Shown here: one piece after another, positions 9,010 through 17,039 of the stretch
Layout: each line of letters opens with the position of its first letter
How positions within the stretch are numbered: the first letter of the stretch is position 1
Made by a program: the position numbers and the translations under genes
Assembly: GCA_943325035.2 (NCBI GenBank)
Contig: CALPNW020000002.1
Coordinates: 1-45,136 of the forward strand
Source: Sphingobacterium thalpophilum
Lineage (GTDB): Bacteria > Bacteroidota > Bacteroidia > Chitinophagales > Chitinophagaceae
Length of the DNA stretch: 45,136 bases
Direction: 5' to 3'
The notes under the pieces: generated by a model
Seen by the model: the letters and a program-made list of their open reading frames with translations, nothing else
Told to the model about the DNA's origin: nothing
Databases searched by the model: none

Positions 9010-9861
9010 ATGTCAACAACAATGCAACAGGTGGACCTATTCGGGATGCCCATGGACGCTGCTGATTCTAATAAGAAAAAGAAACAGCCGGCTCCCCAAA
9101 AAGGCGCTGGGTCTGCTTATGCCAAGGCTTCCGATAAGGTAGAAGCGGAGGAATTGGTTGCGGCTGAACCAGTGGCATCTATTGAGGAAATTGTTGTACC
9201 TGAACCAATGGCACCTGCAGAAGTATTGGTTGCTGCTGAACCTGAACCAATATTACCTGCTCCTGTTTCCCCACCAGTTATTGCAGAAATAGTTGTTTCC
9301 GCTCCGGTAATTGCAGAACCAGTTGTTTCAGAACCAGTTGTTTCAGAACCGGTTGTTTATGCCAGCGAGCAGATCATTGTAAAACTGAAGTCAAAGCCAA
9401 TTACGGTCTTTAAGGAACCCGCTATAAAGGAAGTTGTTGTAAAAGAAGTTATTAAAATACAAGGAAAAAGAGGAAGAAAGTCTTTTAAAGAAATTGATGC
9501 TACCGTAGATTTAATTGATGTACCAGACGATAAAACCCTTCAGCAAAAACTATACTATTCCATCAGTGAAGTAGCAGGATGGTTTAAAGTAAATACCTCT
9601 TTATTACGCTACTGGGAAAATGAATTTGATGTTTTGCAGCCCCGCAAAACCAGAAAGGGGGACCGCCTGTTCCGAATAGAAGATATTAAAAATCTGCAGC
9701 TGATTTATTTTCTGTTGCGCCAGCGTAAGTTTTCTATTGAGGGTGCCAAGAGCTACCTGAAGAACAACAAACAAAAAATTGATATTGAAACGCAACTGGT
9801 TCAATCATTAACCGGATTCAGAACCTTTTTGCTGGAACTGCGCTCTTCACTGAATCATTGA
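9010..9861 (+). CDS. MerR family regulator with long low-complexity N-terminus
   Basis: A 283-residue protein. The recognisable part is a MerR-type winged helix at about 181-255 (YYSISEVAGWFKVNTSLLRYW, then a wing and FSIEGAKSYL). Bacteroidota have a conserved MerR protein with this domain at the C-terminal side. The first ~130 residues are rich in Pro, Val, Ala and Glu, with repeats of EPVVS, and contain a segment SAYAKASDKVEAEE that looks like an inserted repeat. A basic GKRGRKS patch, AT-hook-like, precedes the helix-turn-helix. Effector unknown. Its stop is three bases from the convergent MscS gene. Confidence 0.8.
   Translation: MSTTMQQVDLFGMPMDAADSNKKKKQPAPQKGAGSAYAKASDKVEAEELVAAEPVASIEEIVVPEPMAPAEVLVAAEPEPILPAPVSPPVIAEIVVSAPVIAEPVVSEPVVSEPVVYASEQIIVKLKSKPITVFKEPAIKEVVVKEVIKIQGKRGRKSFKEIDATVDLIDVPDDKTLQQKLYYSISEVAGWFKVNTSLLRYWENEFDVLQPRKTRKGDRLFRIEDIKNLQLIYFLLRQRKFSIEGAKSYLKNNKQKIDIETQLVQSLTGFRTFLLELRSSLNH
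9316..9360 (+). repeat. In-frame 15 bp tandem repeat in the MerR gene
   Basis: Three units of gaaccagttgtttca at 9316-9330, 9331-9345 and 9346-9360; the first two are identical and the third differs at two bases. Each encodes EPVVS/Y. The period is a multiple of three, so copy number can change without breaking the frame. Confidence 0.85.
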
Positions 9862-9864
9862 TTA

Positions 9865-10950
9865 TTACTGATGCAAAGTGATGTCGGTACCGGAAGCCGC
9901 AAGCTTAAGCTGGTTCGTCTCCAGTAATTCAATAATATTTAGCGTAATCTGTTGTTTATCTTTTAAAAAAGATTCTATAGTTTGTTCTGCAGCAGTATAG
10001 TATTCGATGCTGATGATATGCGCATTTCTTCCGGTATCTGTCAGATTCACCAGACTGTCCTGAGAAAACGGAGCCCCTACCAGCTGTTCTATTTCATCAA
10101 TCAGTTTTTTTAGCTGATCGGCAGTTGCTCCCAAACTAATCTCCAGTTTAAGTTCAGCTTTACGCTGTGTCCGCAAAGAAATATTGTCTATAATGGTATC
10201 CACCATTTGCTTGTTGGGAACGGAGATATAGGTTTTTTCCTGCGTGCGGATACGGGTACTTCTTAAGCCGATTCTTTCTATTGTTCCGGTAAATCCATTG
10301 ACCTTAACAAGATCCCCTATGGCAAATGGTTTATCAAAAAAGATGATGAATGAAGCAATCAGATTTTCCAGACTCTCCCTTGTAGCCAGAGCCAATGCGG
10401 CACCTACAATACTCAGGCCTGTTAACAGATTACCAATGTCTTTATTAAAAGAGTACCGGAGTATGAGCAGAATTCCAATTATCACCACAATGGCCTTAAA
10501 GAAATCCTTGAAAAAAAGAATGAGCTGGTTATCATTCTGGTCAATGGTAAGATTGGCTTTTTCTTCGAGGATCATGGCAATAAAATCGATCACCCTTAAA
10601 CACAGCCATATAAAAGCAATGACCAGTATTCCGTTGGCAATGGAGTTGATCAGTTGCGTTGATGAAATATGGAAAACGGTAAAATTAAGTGCATCCGGAA
10701 AATTCAGCCGGTCGAATGCAACCATGCCAATCATCAGAACCAGAAAAAGATCCAGCGGCTGTACCACAAGGTTCAGGAAAGATTCCCTCGCCAGGTTTTT
10801 TCCGGCTTTACCCACCAGCGCAAATAACCGGTAAGCAACAAATTTTGAAATGATGCGCTTTAATAAAATAATCAGTAATAACGCCAGTGCCAGATACAAA
10901 TAGTTTTCTACTGTATTGCTTAACACCACTCTTTGTAGAATCTTATCCAT
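9865..10950 (-). CDS. Small-conductance mechanosensitive channel (MscS family)
   Basis: A 361-residue inner-membrane channel that releases solutes on hypo-osmotic shock. Predicted membrane segments lie at about 14-34, 68-86, 102-128 and 146-166, followed by the pore-lining helix with the family pattern GLSIVGAALALATRESLENL. The beta domain begins FFDKPFAIGDLVKVNGFTGTIERIGLRSTRIRT and continues with the conserved YISVPNKQMVD. The C-terminal part is a normal MscS cytoplasmic domain. It is the last gene of the leftward run that begins at rsfS, 17 bases after the LpxH-like gene. Confidence 0.9.
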   Translation of the reverse strand: MDKILQRVVLSNTVENYLYLALALLLIILLKRIISKFVAYRLFALVGKAGKNLARESFLNLVVQPLDLFLVLMIGMVAFDRLNFPDALNFTVFHISSTQLINSIANGILVIAFIWLCLRVIDFIAMILEEKANLTIDQNDNQLILFFKDFFKAIVVIIGILLILRYSFNKDIGNLLTGLSIVGAALALATRESLENLIASFIIFFDKPFAIGDLVKVNGFTGTIERIGLRSTRIRTQEKTYISVPNKQMVDTIIDNISLRTQRKAELKLEISLGATADQLKKLIDEIEQLVGAPFSQDSLVNLTDTGRNAHIISIEYYTAAEQTIESFLKDKQQITLNIIELLETNQLKLAASGTDITLHQ

Positions 10951-10967
10951 ACTGCAACAAATTACAA

Positions 10968-11723
10968 TTATTGATAGGTAAGCAGTTTCATGTCCTCTCC
11001 GTCAAAAGCTGCATAGGTAAAATGACGGATCCAGTCTCCCAGATTAATATACCGGCTTTGTTCAGACAAAACAAAGTCTATCGGATAATGACGGTGACCG
11101 AATACCAGAAATTGATAAGGATCTTTTTTAATGATTTCTTTACAGTAAATGATCAGCCATTCATTTTCTTCACCCAAAAAAGCTTCGTCGGAACTGCCTG
11201 TTTTTTGACGGCTTTTTCTGCTGAAATAGTTGGCCAGTGCAATCCCCCAATCCGGATGCAGCATACCGAATAACCAGTGGCATACCGGATTTCTGAATAT
11301 TTTCTTAATGAACTTATATCCGTGATCACCCGGGCCAAGACCATCCCCATGACCAATTAAAAAACTTTTATTATTCCAGCTGAATGTTTTGGGTTCATGG
11401 TACACCGGAATATTCAGTTCCTTTTCAAAATAGCCACTCATCCACATATCGTGATTCCCAACAAATACATGAATGGGAATACCTGCATCCGTAAGTTCTG
11501 CCAGCTTACCGAGCAACCTTACATAGCCTTTAGGTACCACCGTTTTGTATTCATACCAGAAATCAAAAATATCGCCAACAATAAAAATCGCTTCAGCAGT
11601 AGAACGGATCTCTTCGAGAAAACGGATCAGTTTTTTTTCACGGACCAGACTTCCGGCAGCATCCGGTGCACCAAGATGAAAATCGGAGAGAAAGTATATT
11701 TTTTTTCCAGGCGTAACTGTCAT
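10968..11723 (-). CDS. lpxH: UDP-2,3-diacylglucosamine diphosphatase, LpxH-like
   Basis: A 251-residue calcineurin-like metallophosphoesterase. The five metal motifs are visible in order: SDFHLG (Asp14, His16), GDIFDFW, GNHDMW, HGDGLG and FGHRHYP. The GDIFDFWYEY form and the arginine-rich middle segment are typical of LpxH, which hydrolyses UDP-2,3-diacylglucosamine to lipid X at the inner membrane in lipid A synthesis. It sits eight bases after a GGCT-like gene and before mscS, in an envelope-themed run. Bacteroidota also contain close paralogues, so the exact substrate is inferred. Confidence 0.82.
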   Translation of the reverse strand: MTVTPGKKIYFLSDFHLGAPDAAGSLVREKKLIRFLEEIRSTAEAIFIVGDIFDFWYEYKTVVPKGYVRLLGKLAELTDAGIPIHVFVGNHDMWMSGYFEKELNIPVYHEPKTFSWNNKSFLIGHGDGLGPGDHGYKFIKKIFRNPVCHWLFGMLHPDWGIALANYFSRKSRQKTGSSDEAFLGEENEWLIIYCKEIIKKDPYQFLVFGHRHYPIDFVLSEQSRYINLGDWIRHFTYAAFDGEDMKLLTYQ

Positions 11724-11731
11724 TTGTCTGA

Positions 11732-12154
11732 TTATTTCTTCTCCTTAAAAAATGCAAGGATATCTCCACTTTCAATAAATTGTCCGGAAATAACCGGACG
11801 GTTGTACCAGTATACCCATGCTGCTGTTTCTCCATTGTCTGTATACACAGTGGTCAATAATCTTGTATACAACGGTATTTCTCCATCATCATTCTGCAGT
11901 CCTTCGTAATCATCCAGTTGTGCCAGTGCCCAGGAAAATTCATCTGAATTGCTGATGCGGTATAATTCGCCCTTAACATAATAATCTTCTTCGGAAGGGA
12001 TGCCAACAATATTATTTCCAAGATCAAAAAGTTTACCCTTTACCCTTGCTTCGGCTTCGAGGATAAAATACTTGCTGATATATGCATAGGCAGGATTCTG
12101 AAAGCCGCTTCTCAGTGAACTGTACAGAAATAACTTTTGCGGTGTTTTATCCAT
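11732..12154 (-). CDS. Gamma-glutamylcyclotransferase (AIG2-like) family protein
   Basis: A 140-residue protein with the GGCT/AIG2 fold. FLYSSLRSGFQNP matches the family's YGSLRxG loop near the N-terminus, and LAQLDDYEG carries the conserved catalytic-type glutamate. The C-terminal segment AAWVYWYNRP is the usual closing strand. Family members cleave gamma-glutamyl groups into pyroglutamate, but many bacterial members have unknown substrates. It lies 12 bases after the LUD gene and 8 bases before the LpxH-like gene, so it is almost certainly in the same transcript. Confidence 0.82.
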   Translation of the reverse strand: MDKTPQKLFLYSSLRSGFQNPAYAYISKYFILEAEARVKGKLFDLGNNIVGIPSEEDYYVKGELYRISNSDEFSWALAQLDDYEGLQNDDGEIPLYTRLLTTVYTDNGETAAWVYWYNRPVISGQFIESGDILAFFKEKK

Positions 12155-12166
12155 AACCTGAATTTA

Positions 12167-12796
12167 TTAAGCATCTATCAGAAAACAAAATACTTCTTTA
12201 GGACCATGTACGCCCACTACAAGGGTTTTTTCTATATCTGCAGTCCTGCTTGGGCCTGTGGCCAAACTTACCATCGATGGAAAGCTGGTACCATAACGTT
12301 CCCTTAACCCGATAATCGCATCTTCGGTATCATACACCAGCTGGGAAGACTGTGCAATGCATATATGAACAGGAGCATACACACTTACGGTTCTGCCGCT
12401 TTGCTGTGCACTGCTTAACAACATACTGCCTGTTCTTGCAACCAGAAATTCACAACCGGTAATGGCCACATCACAGGCTGCCAGATCATCGGTGTAATTA
12501 ATTGTATAGCCGTTTTTAACGAGTTCTTCTTTAATAGCCTCTTCCCTGCAATAGATTTTTTTCCATTGTCTTGTTTCAAAAAGTACCTGAAGCTGATTGA
12601 TCAGTTCTGCATTATTGAAACAGTAGGCAAAACGCCCGAGTAAACCCGTGAAATTTTCTGCGAACTCCAGTTCCATTTCTTTTTGAGAGGCCGTGAAATG
12701 TTCCGGATTGGAGGGTATTGCAGAAAAGGGAACAGGCACTTGATGAACAAGTGCCTGTTTTATTTTATTCAAAATATTTGTTCTGGATTCAGTCAT
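12167..12796 (-). CDS. LUD domain protein (LutC/YkgG family)
   Basis: A 209-residue protein with a single LUD domain (lactate-utilisation LutC-like): VAITGCEFLVARTGSMLLSS and HICIAQSSQLVYDTEDAI are typical of the family, and the C-terminus ends GVHGPKEVFCFLIDA. LutC normally works with the iron-sulfur proteins LutA and LutB, neither of which is present here. It begins two bases after the ftsH stop, implying translational coupling. In Bacteroidota such a gene often follows ftsH, so a role other than lactate oxidation is possible; that role is unknown. Confidence 0.85.
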   Translation of the reverse strand: MTESRTNILNKIKQALVHQVPVPFSAIPSNPEHFTASQKEMELEFAENFTGLLGRFAYCFNNAELINQLQVLFETRQWKKIYCREEAIKEELVKNGYTINYTDDLAACDVAITGCEFLVARTGSMLLSSAQQSGRTVSVYAPVHICIAQSSQLVYDTEDAIIGLRERYGTSFPSMVSLATGPSRTADIEKTLVVGVHGPKEVFCFLIDA

Positions 12797-12798
12797 TG

Positions 12799-14847
12799 CT
12801 AATTCGCAGGTGTTTCGTTATCGGTGTTTGCATCCTGTATTTCTGCACCAGGAACAACTATCGATTCAGGTTCAATTTCCAGTAATTTTTTCTCTTCAAA
12901 AGGACGTTTACCTATTAAGGTTTCCACATCACTCTTATGCAGTACTTCTTTATCGAGTAACTCCTTGGCCAATACTTCTACCTGGTGTTTTTTCTCTGTC
13001 AGAAGATCCAGTGTGCGCTGGTAAGCATCGTTAATGATTCCGCGAACTTCTTCATCAATGATCTTTCCGGTTTCTTCGCTGAACGGTTTGGTAAAGGTAT
13101 TTTCCTGTGTAGGATCGTAGAAACTTACATTACCTACTTTCTTATTCATACCATAGGCGGTAACCATACTATAGGCAATACGGGTGATCTGTTGCAGATC
13201 ATTTGCAGCACCGGTAGAAATCTTGCCGAAGAAAATTTCTTCTGCAGCTCTTCCACCAAGGGTCATACAGATCTGATCCATCAACTGGTCGGTATTGTAT
13301 AAATATTGTTCTGTAGGTGTGTATTGAGCATAACCCAATGCAGCAGTACCACGGGGAACGATGGTTACTTTTAATAGTGGATAAGCGTGTTCCAGGAACC
13401 AGCCGCAAACAGCATGACCGGCTTCATGATAAGCTATGATGGCTTTTTCATGCGGTGCAATGATCTTGTTTTTCTTTTCCAGTCCGCCGATCACGCGGTC
13501 AATAGCATCCTGAAAATCACTCATATCAACAGCCTCTTTGCCTTTACGGGCTGCAATTAATGCGGCTTCGTTACAAACGTTGGCAATATCTGCTCCTGCA
13601 AAACCAGGGGTTTGTTCGGCCAGTTTATGAACATCCAGTGTTTCAGAAACCTTAATCGGTTGTAAGTGTACTTTTAAAATCGCTTCTCTTCCTTTTACAT
13701 CCGGTTTATCGATAGAGATCTGACGATCAAAACGTCCTGGTCTTAATAGGGCAGTATCTAATACATCCGGTCTGTTCGTTGCCGCCAGAATGATGATACC
13801 GGTATCTCCACCAAATCCATCCATCTCCACCAACAACTGGTTCAGGGTATTCTCTCTTTCATCATTGCTCATGATGGCATTTCTGCCACGGGCACGGCCG
13901 ATTGCATCGATCTCATCAATAAAGATGATACAAGGTGCTTTTTCTCTGGCCTGCTTAAACAGATCTCTTACCCTGCTTGCTCCTACTCCCACAAACATTT
14001 CCACAAAGTCACTACCGCTTAAGCTAAAGAAAGGCACTTGTGCTTCACCGGCCATTGCTTTGGCTAATAAAGTTTTACCCGTTCCCGGAGGACCAACCAA
14101 CAGGGCTCCCTTCGGGATCTTTCCTCCCAGTGAAGTGTATTTCTTGGGGTTTTTGAGGAAATCTACAATTTCCATTACCTCCACTTTTGCCTCATCCAGT
14201 CCGGCAACATCTGCAAAAGTGATATTTACTTTAGCCCCTTTATCAAATAAAGTAGCTTTTGATTTTCCAATATTGAAAATTCCGCCTGCTCCACCGCCGC
14301 CACCGGCTCCACCACCCATTTTGCGCATCAGTAATACCCATGCACCTACAATGAAGAGCAATGATAATACGGTATTGAATACCGGCCCAAACCACTCCGG
14401 ATCTGAAACCGGATTATCAGGCACTTTTGCCAAAGCGGGGTTAGCAACATAAATGTCTTTCAGTTCGTCATTGAAGCTTTTTAAATCTACTACCTCAAAT
14501 TCAAAGAGGGGAACTCCTTTGATCTTAGCCTTTTCCTTGCTCAGGTCTTTTTTAAACTTGGTAACATAAAAATCTTTAGCAAGGCTATCAGGCTTAATGT
14601 ATACGCGAACACGGTCTTTGTTCTTAACAATATCCATCCGCTCAACATCACCATTTACAAGCATATTGCTGATAAATTCCTGTTTGCTGGTTTTTGTAAG
14701 ATCCGGAGAAAAGCGCATGAACTGTGCAGACAAGAGCAATACAGCAATGATTGCGTATATCCAATATATATTGAATTTAGGGCCCTTTTTAGGGGTACTG
14801 CCGTTTTCCTGATTCACGTCTTTGAATTGTTTGTTTTCCTTTGCCAT
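12799..14847 (-). CDS. ftsH: ATP-dependent zinc metalloprotease FtsH
   Basis: A 682-residue membrane-bound AAA+ protease that degrades misfolded and regulatory membrane proteins. Membrane helices are at about 26-44 and 157-174 with a periplasmic domain between them, then a Gly-rich linker (about 177-189). Walker A GPPGTGKT is at 252-259, Walker [10 protein letters not shown] near 307-315, and the second region of homology includes RPGRFDR. The zinc site is HEAGH at 474-478 with the third ligand Asp550 in TGAANDL. The C-terminal tail is acidic. All key residues are intact and length is normal. It follows rsfS after a hairpin. Confidence 0.97.
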   Translation of the reverse strand: MAKENKQFKDVNQENGSTPKKGPKFNIYWIYAIIAVLLLSAQFMRFSPDLTKTSKQEFISNMLVNGDVERMDIVKNKDRVRVYIKPDSLAKDFYVTKFKKDLSKEKAKIKGVPLFEFEVVDLKSFNDELKDIYVANPALAKVPDNPVSDPEWFGPVFNTVLSLLFIVGAWVLLMRKMGGGAGGGGGAGGIFNIGKSKATLFDKGAKVNITFADVAGLDEAKVEVMEIVDFLKNPKKYTSLGGKIPKGALLVGPPGTGKTLLAKAMAGEAQVPFFSLSGSDFVEMFVGVGASRVRDLFKQAREKAPCIIFIDEIDAIGRARGRNAIMSNDERENTLNQLLVEMDGFGGDTGIIILAATNRPDVLDTALLRPGRFDRQISIDKPDVKGREAILKVHLQPIKVSETLDVHKLAEQTPGFAGADIANVCNEAALIAARKGKEAVDMSDFQDAIDRVIGGLEKKNKIIAPHEKAIIAYHEAGHAVCGWFLEHAYPLLKVTIVPRGTAALGYAQYTPTEQYLYNTDQLMDQICMTLGGRAAEEIFFGKISTGAANDLQQITRIAYSMVTAYGMNKKVGNVSFYDPTQENTFTKPFSEETGKIIDEEVRGIINDAYQRTLDLLTEKKHQVEVLAKELLDKEVLHKSDVETLIGKRPFEEKKLLEIEPESIVVPGAEIQDANTDNETPAN

Positions 14848-14876
14848 ATATTAATTCCTATAGTATAATAATGATT

Positions 14877-14901
14877 AAGTCCTTAAATTGTTTAAGGACT
14901 T
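14877..14901 (-). terminator. Perfect 11 bp hairpin between rsfS and ftsH
   Basis: The arms AAGTCCTTAAA (14877-14887) and its exact complement (14891-14901) enclose a three-base loop. Read in the direction of transcription it begins three bases after the rsfS stop and is followed by an A/T-rich stretch without a strong U run. It could be a weak terminator or attenuator, or an RNA-processing or stability hairpin, that uncouples rsfS from ftsH. Confidence 0.6.
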
Positions 14902-14904
14902 TAG

Positions 14905-15309
14905 TTAAGACTCATGTACAACAGACACAGCATCACTCCACATTTCTTCTAATTGGTAAAACTTCCTGGATTCCGGATGCATTACATGCACTACCACGTT
15001 GATATAATCGATGAGCACCCACTGGGCAACCTGCTTGCCTTCGTGCCGGTAGGGTTGTTCACCACATTTTTCCTTCAGCTGCACTTCAATAAAATCGCTG
15101 ATTGCTTTTACCTGTGTGGTACTGGATGCCTCACATATAATGAAAAAATCTGCAGATGCTTCGGGGATTTTTCTCAGATCCAGGCTAATGATATTTTCAC
15201 CTTTTTTGTCTAATATGGCCTGAATAATGGCTTTTAAAATTTTTGAGTTGCGCGTTAATTTGGTAACGGAGCTTTTTTCACGGGTTTTCAGCACTTCAAG
15301 AGGTTCCAA
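14905..15309 (-). CDS. rsfS: Ribosomal silencing factor RsfS
   Basis: A 134-residue RsfS/YbeB/Iojap-family protein, which binds ribosomal protein L14 and blocks subunit joining when nutrients are short. Core motifs are ISLDLRKIPEASADFFIICEASS, KAISDFIEVQL and YRHEGKQVAQWVLIDYINVVVHVM. The frame has no ATG or GTG before the domain; the best start is TTG at 15309, with an in-frame stop a few codons further up. It heads the leftward run to ftsH and is divergent from birA. Confidence 0.92.
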   Translation of the reverse strand: MEPLEVLKTREKSSVTKLTRNSKILKAIIQAILDKKGENIISLDLRKIPEASADFFIICEASSTTQVKAISDFIEVQLKEKCGEQPYRHEGKQVAQWVLIDYINVVVHVMHPESRKFYQLEEMWSDAVSVVHES

Positions 15310-15371
15310 TAATGATAGATATTTTAATTAATTAAATTAGGCTGTTTAACTTCGTCAAAAATAGTAATTCT

Positions 15372-16130
15372 TTGCCACGAACAGCTGTTAAAACTACTAT
15401 AGGGAACCCGTTTACAGAATTATCCAGTGTAAACAGTACCAACATTTATGCCATGGAACAGATACAGGCTAATTTGGCTGTTCCCGGTCAGGCTTATTTT
15501 GCCCTGGAACAAACAGCAGGAAAAGGACAAAGAGGCCGCGAATGGCTAACAGCCCCTGGCGAAAACATATTGTTATCAGTGATTGTAGCCCCCGATTTTT
15601 TAGGGATCCACCAACACTTTCACCTGAGTGCAATGGTTGCAGTTGCCTGCTACGACTTTTTACAACCTTATATTTCCGAAGAACTCAGTATAAAATGGCC
15701 CAATGATATTTACTGGCGTGACAGAAAGACAGGGGGAATACTCATAGAATCAAGCATTTTGGGAGATAAATGGCAATGGGCGGTTGTAGGAATCGGGATT
15801 AATATCAACCAAACCGCTTTTCCGGGATTAGCACAAAAAGCAGTTTCTCTCAAAGAGATCACCGGAAAAGAATATAATCCGGTAGAGCTGGCCAGAGAAT
15901 TATGCCAATGCCTCTCTAAAAGATACCTTGAACTTCAAAATGACGGATTCTCCGCTATTTTAGAAACATTCCGGCGTAACCTGCATAAAAAAGGCCAGTT
16001 GGTTAAACTCAGAAAAGAGCATGCAGTTGGCAATTATCTGGTGAAAACGGTGTCCGAAAAAGGGGAACTGGTTGTAGAAGCCGGCATAGAACAGGTTTTT
16101 TCGAATGGCCAGGTAGAATGGCTTGGTTAA
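15372..16130 (+). CDS. birA: Biotin--[acetyl-CoA-carboxylase] ligase
   Basis: A 252-residue biotin protein ligase without the N-terminal DNA-binding domain of E. coli BirA (group I type). ELSSVNSTN begins the catalytic domain, TAGKGQRGREW is the biotinyl-AMP loop, SIKWPNDIYW and KTGGILIES are the biotin-binding segments and VVGIGININQ follows. It attaches biotin to carboxyl carrier proteins. The only plausible start is TTG at 15372: the next Met lies inside the domain and no ATG or GTG exists upstream in frame. Divergent from rsfS with 62 bases between. Confidence 0.92.
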   Translation: MPRTAVKTTIGNPFTELSSVNSTNIYAMEQIQANLAVPGQAYFALEQTAGKGQRGREWLTAPGENILLSVIVAPDFLGIHQHFHLSAMVAVACYDFLQPYISEELSIKWPNDIYWRDRKTGGILIESSILGDKWQWAVVGIGININQTAFPGLAQKAVSLKEITGKEYNPVELARELCQCLSKRYLELQNDGFSAILETFRRNLHKKGQLVKLRKEHAVGNYLVKTVSEKGELVVEAGIEQVFSNGQVEWLG

Positions 16131-16182
16131 TGCCTGATTAATGCCAGGGTAATACCTGATTCATTTCTGTTTCATGCCCTAC
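16128..16182. repeat. Degenerate 11 bp tandem repeat after birA
   Basis: Five 11 bp units begin at 16128, 16139, 16150, 16161 and 16172. The first is TAATGCCTGAT, the third is TAATACCTGAT, and the last two have drifted further. The array starts on the birA stop codon itself and fills most of the gap to the convergent LytTR regulator. A 7 bp inverted repeat (16132-16138 with 16193-16199) brackets it. Confidence 0.65.
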
Positions 16183-16193
16183 CAGCAAAATGA

Positions 16194-16937
16194 TCAGGCA
16201 ATGATTTTTTCTAAAAGCGGATTTTTCTTATCCTGAGCCAGATAAACGGCAGCTTCATTGCTCATAACAACCACAAAATCCTTTTTATCTACTTTTTTAA
16301 TATGGTTCATATTCACAATATAGCTTCGATGGGTTCTGAAAAAAGGACCATCCATCTCCAGGTACTCAAAATCGAGCAGCTTTTTGGTAATGGTCAATAC
16401 CCCGTGTGATGTGGTGAAAATTTTGGTATAGCTGCCTTCTGCCTGAAAATAAACAATGTCATCCTGTTTTACCACAAAAATGGTTTCCGCGGTTTGCAAT
16501 ACTATTTTCTTCTCGTGCTGGTTGAAATTTTCTCTCAAAATCCGGTACTGCAATTTTTCAGATCCGGGTTTTTCAATGTTCAGTTTTTTTAAGGCACGGG
16601 TAACCTGCTCCAGGCGAACGGGTTTTAATATATAGTCTACAGCAGAACTTTCGAAAGCCCTCAGGGAATAATCACTATAAGCTGTAACAAAAATAATTTT
16701 AAAATTAATCTGCTGCTCATCAAAAAATTCAAGCAGTTCAAAGCCACTGTAACCCGGCATTTCAATGTCCAGAAAAACAAGGTCAGGCTTTAATTTATTG
16801 ATGGTTTTAACTGCATCAGGAACATCTTTGCAACTTGCAATTATCTGAACATGTTCAAAATGCTCAGCCAACAGGCCCTGCAATGCTTTTCTGGCATTGG
16901 GTTCGTCATCTACAATAATTGCCTTTATCGGTTCCAT
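16194..16937 (-). CDS. LytTR family response regulator
   Basis: A 247-residue two-component regulator. The receiver domain (1-120) has the acidic pair Asp10/Asp11, phosphoacceptor Asp57 (VFLDIEMPG), Thr85 (FVTAYSD) and Lys104 (ILKPV). The C-terminal half is a LytTR DNA-binding domain, with FQAEGSYTKIFT, ITKKLLDFE and FFRTHRSYIVNMNHI typical of the family. Its gene lies 102 bases after the sensor kinase gene on the same strand and the pair almost surely forms a LytS/LytR-like system. Target genes cannot be deduced. Confidence 0.93.
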   Translation of the reverse strand: MEPIKAIIVDDEPNARKALQGLLAEHFEHVQIIASCKDVPDAVKTINKLKPDLVFLDIEMPGYSGFELLEFFDEQQINFKIIFVTAYSDYSLRAFESSAVDYILKPVRLEQVTRALKKLNIEKPGSEKLQYRILRENFNQHEKKIVLQTAETIFVVKQDDIVYFQAEGSYTKIFTTSHGVLTITKKLLDFEYLEMDGPFFRTHRSYIVNMNHIKKVDKKDFVVVMSNEAAVYLAQDKKNPLLEKIIA

Positions 16938-17039
16938 TGCCTTTATCAGTTCATGAAATCCGAAGATAATAAGGATACTATTTATTTTGTTTAGGTTTTT
17001 CGGCTATCTGCATTTTTTTTATGAAACAGGGCATTTTCG

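Noticed and set aside
12167-12796. Lactate utilisation operon (lutABC)
   Set aside because: Only a LutC-like LUD protein is present; the iron-sulfur partners are absent.
13790-14452. 220-residue plus-strand ORF opposite ftsH
   Set aside because: It is the antisense shadow of a strongly conserved gene and has no recognisable domain of its own.
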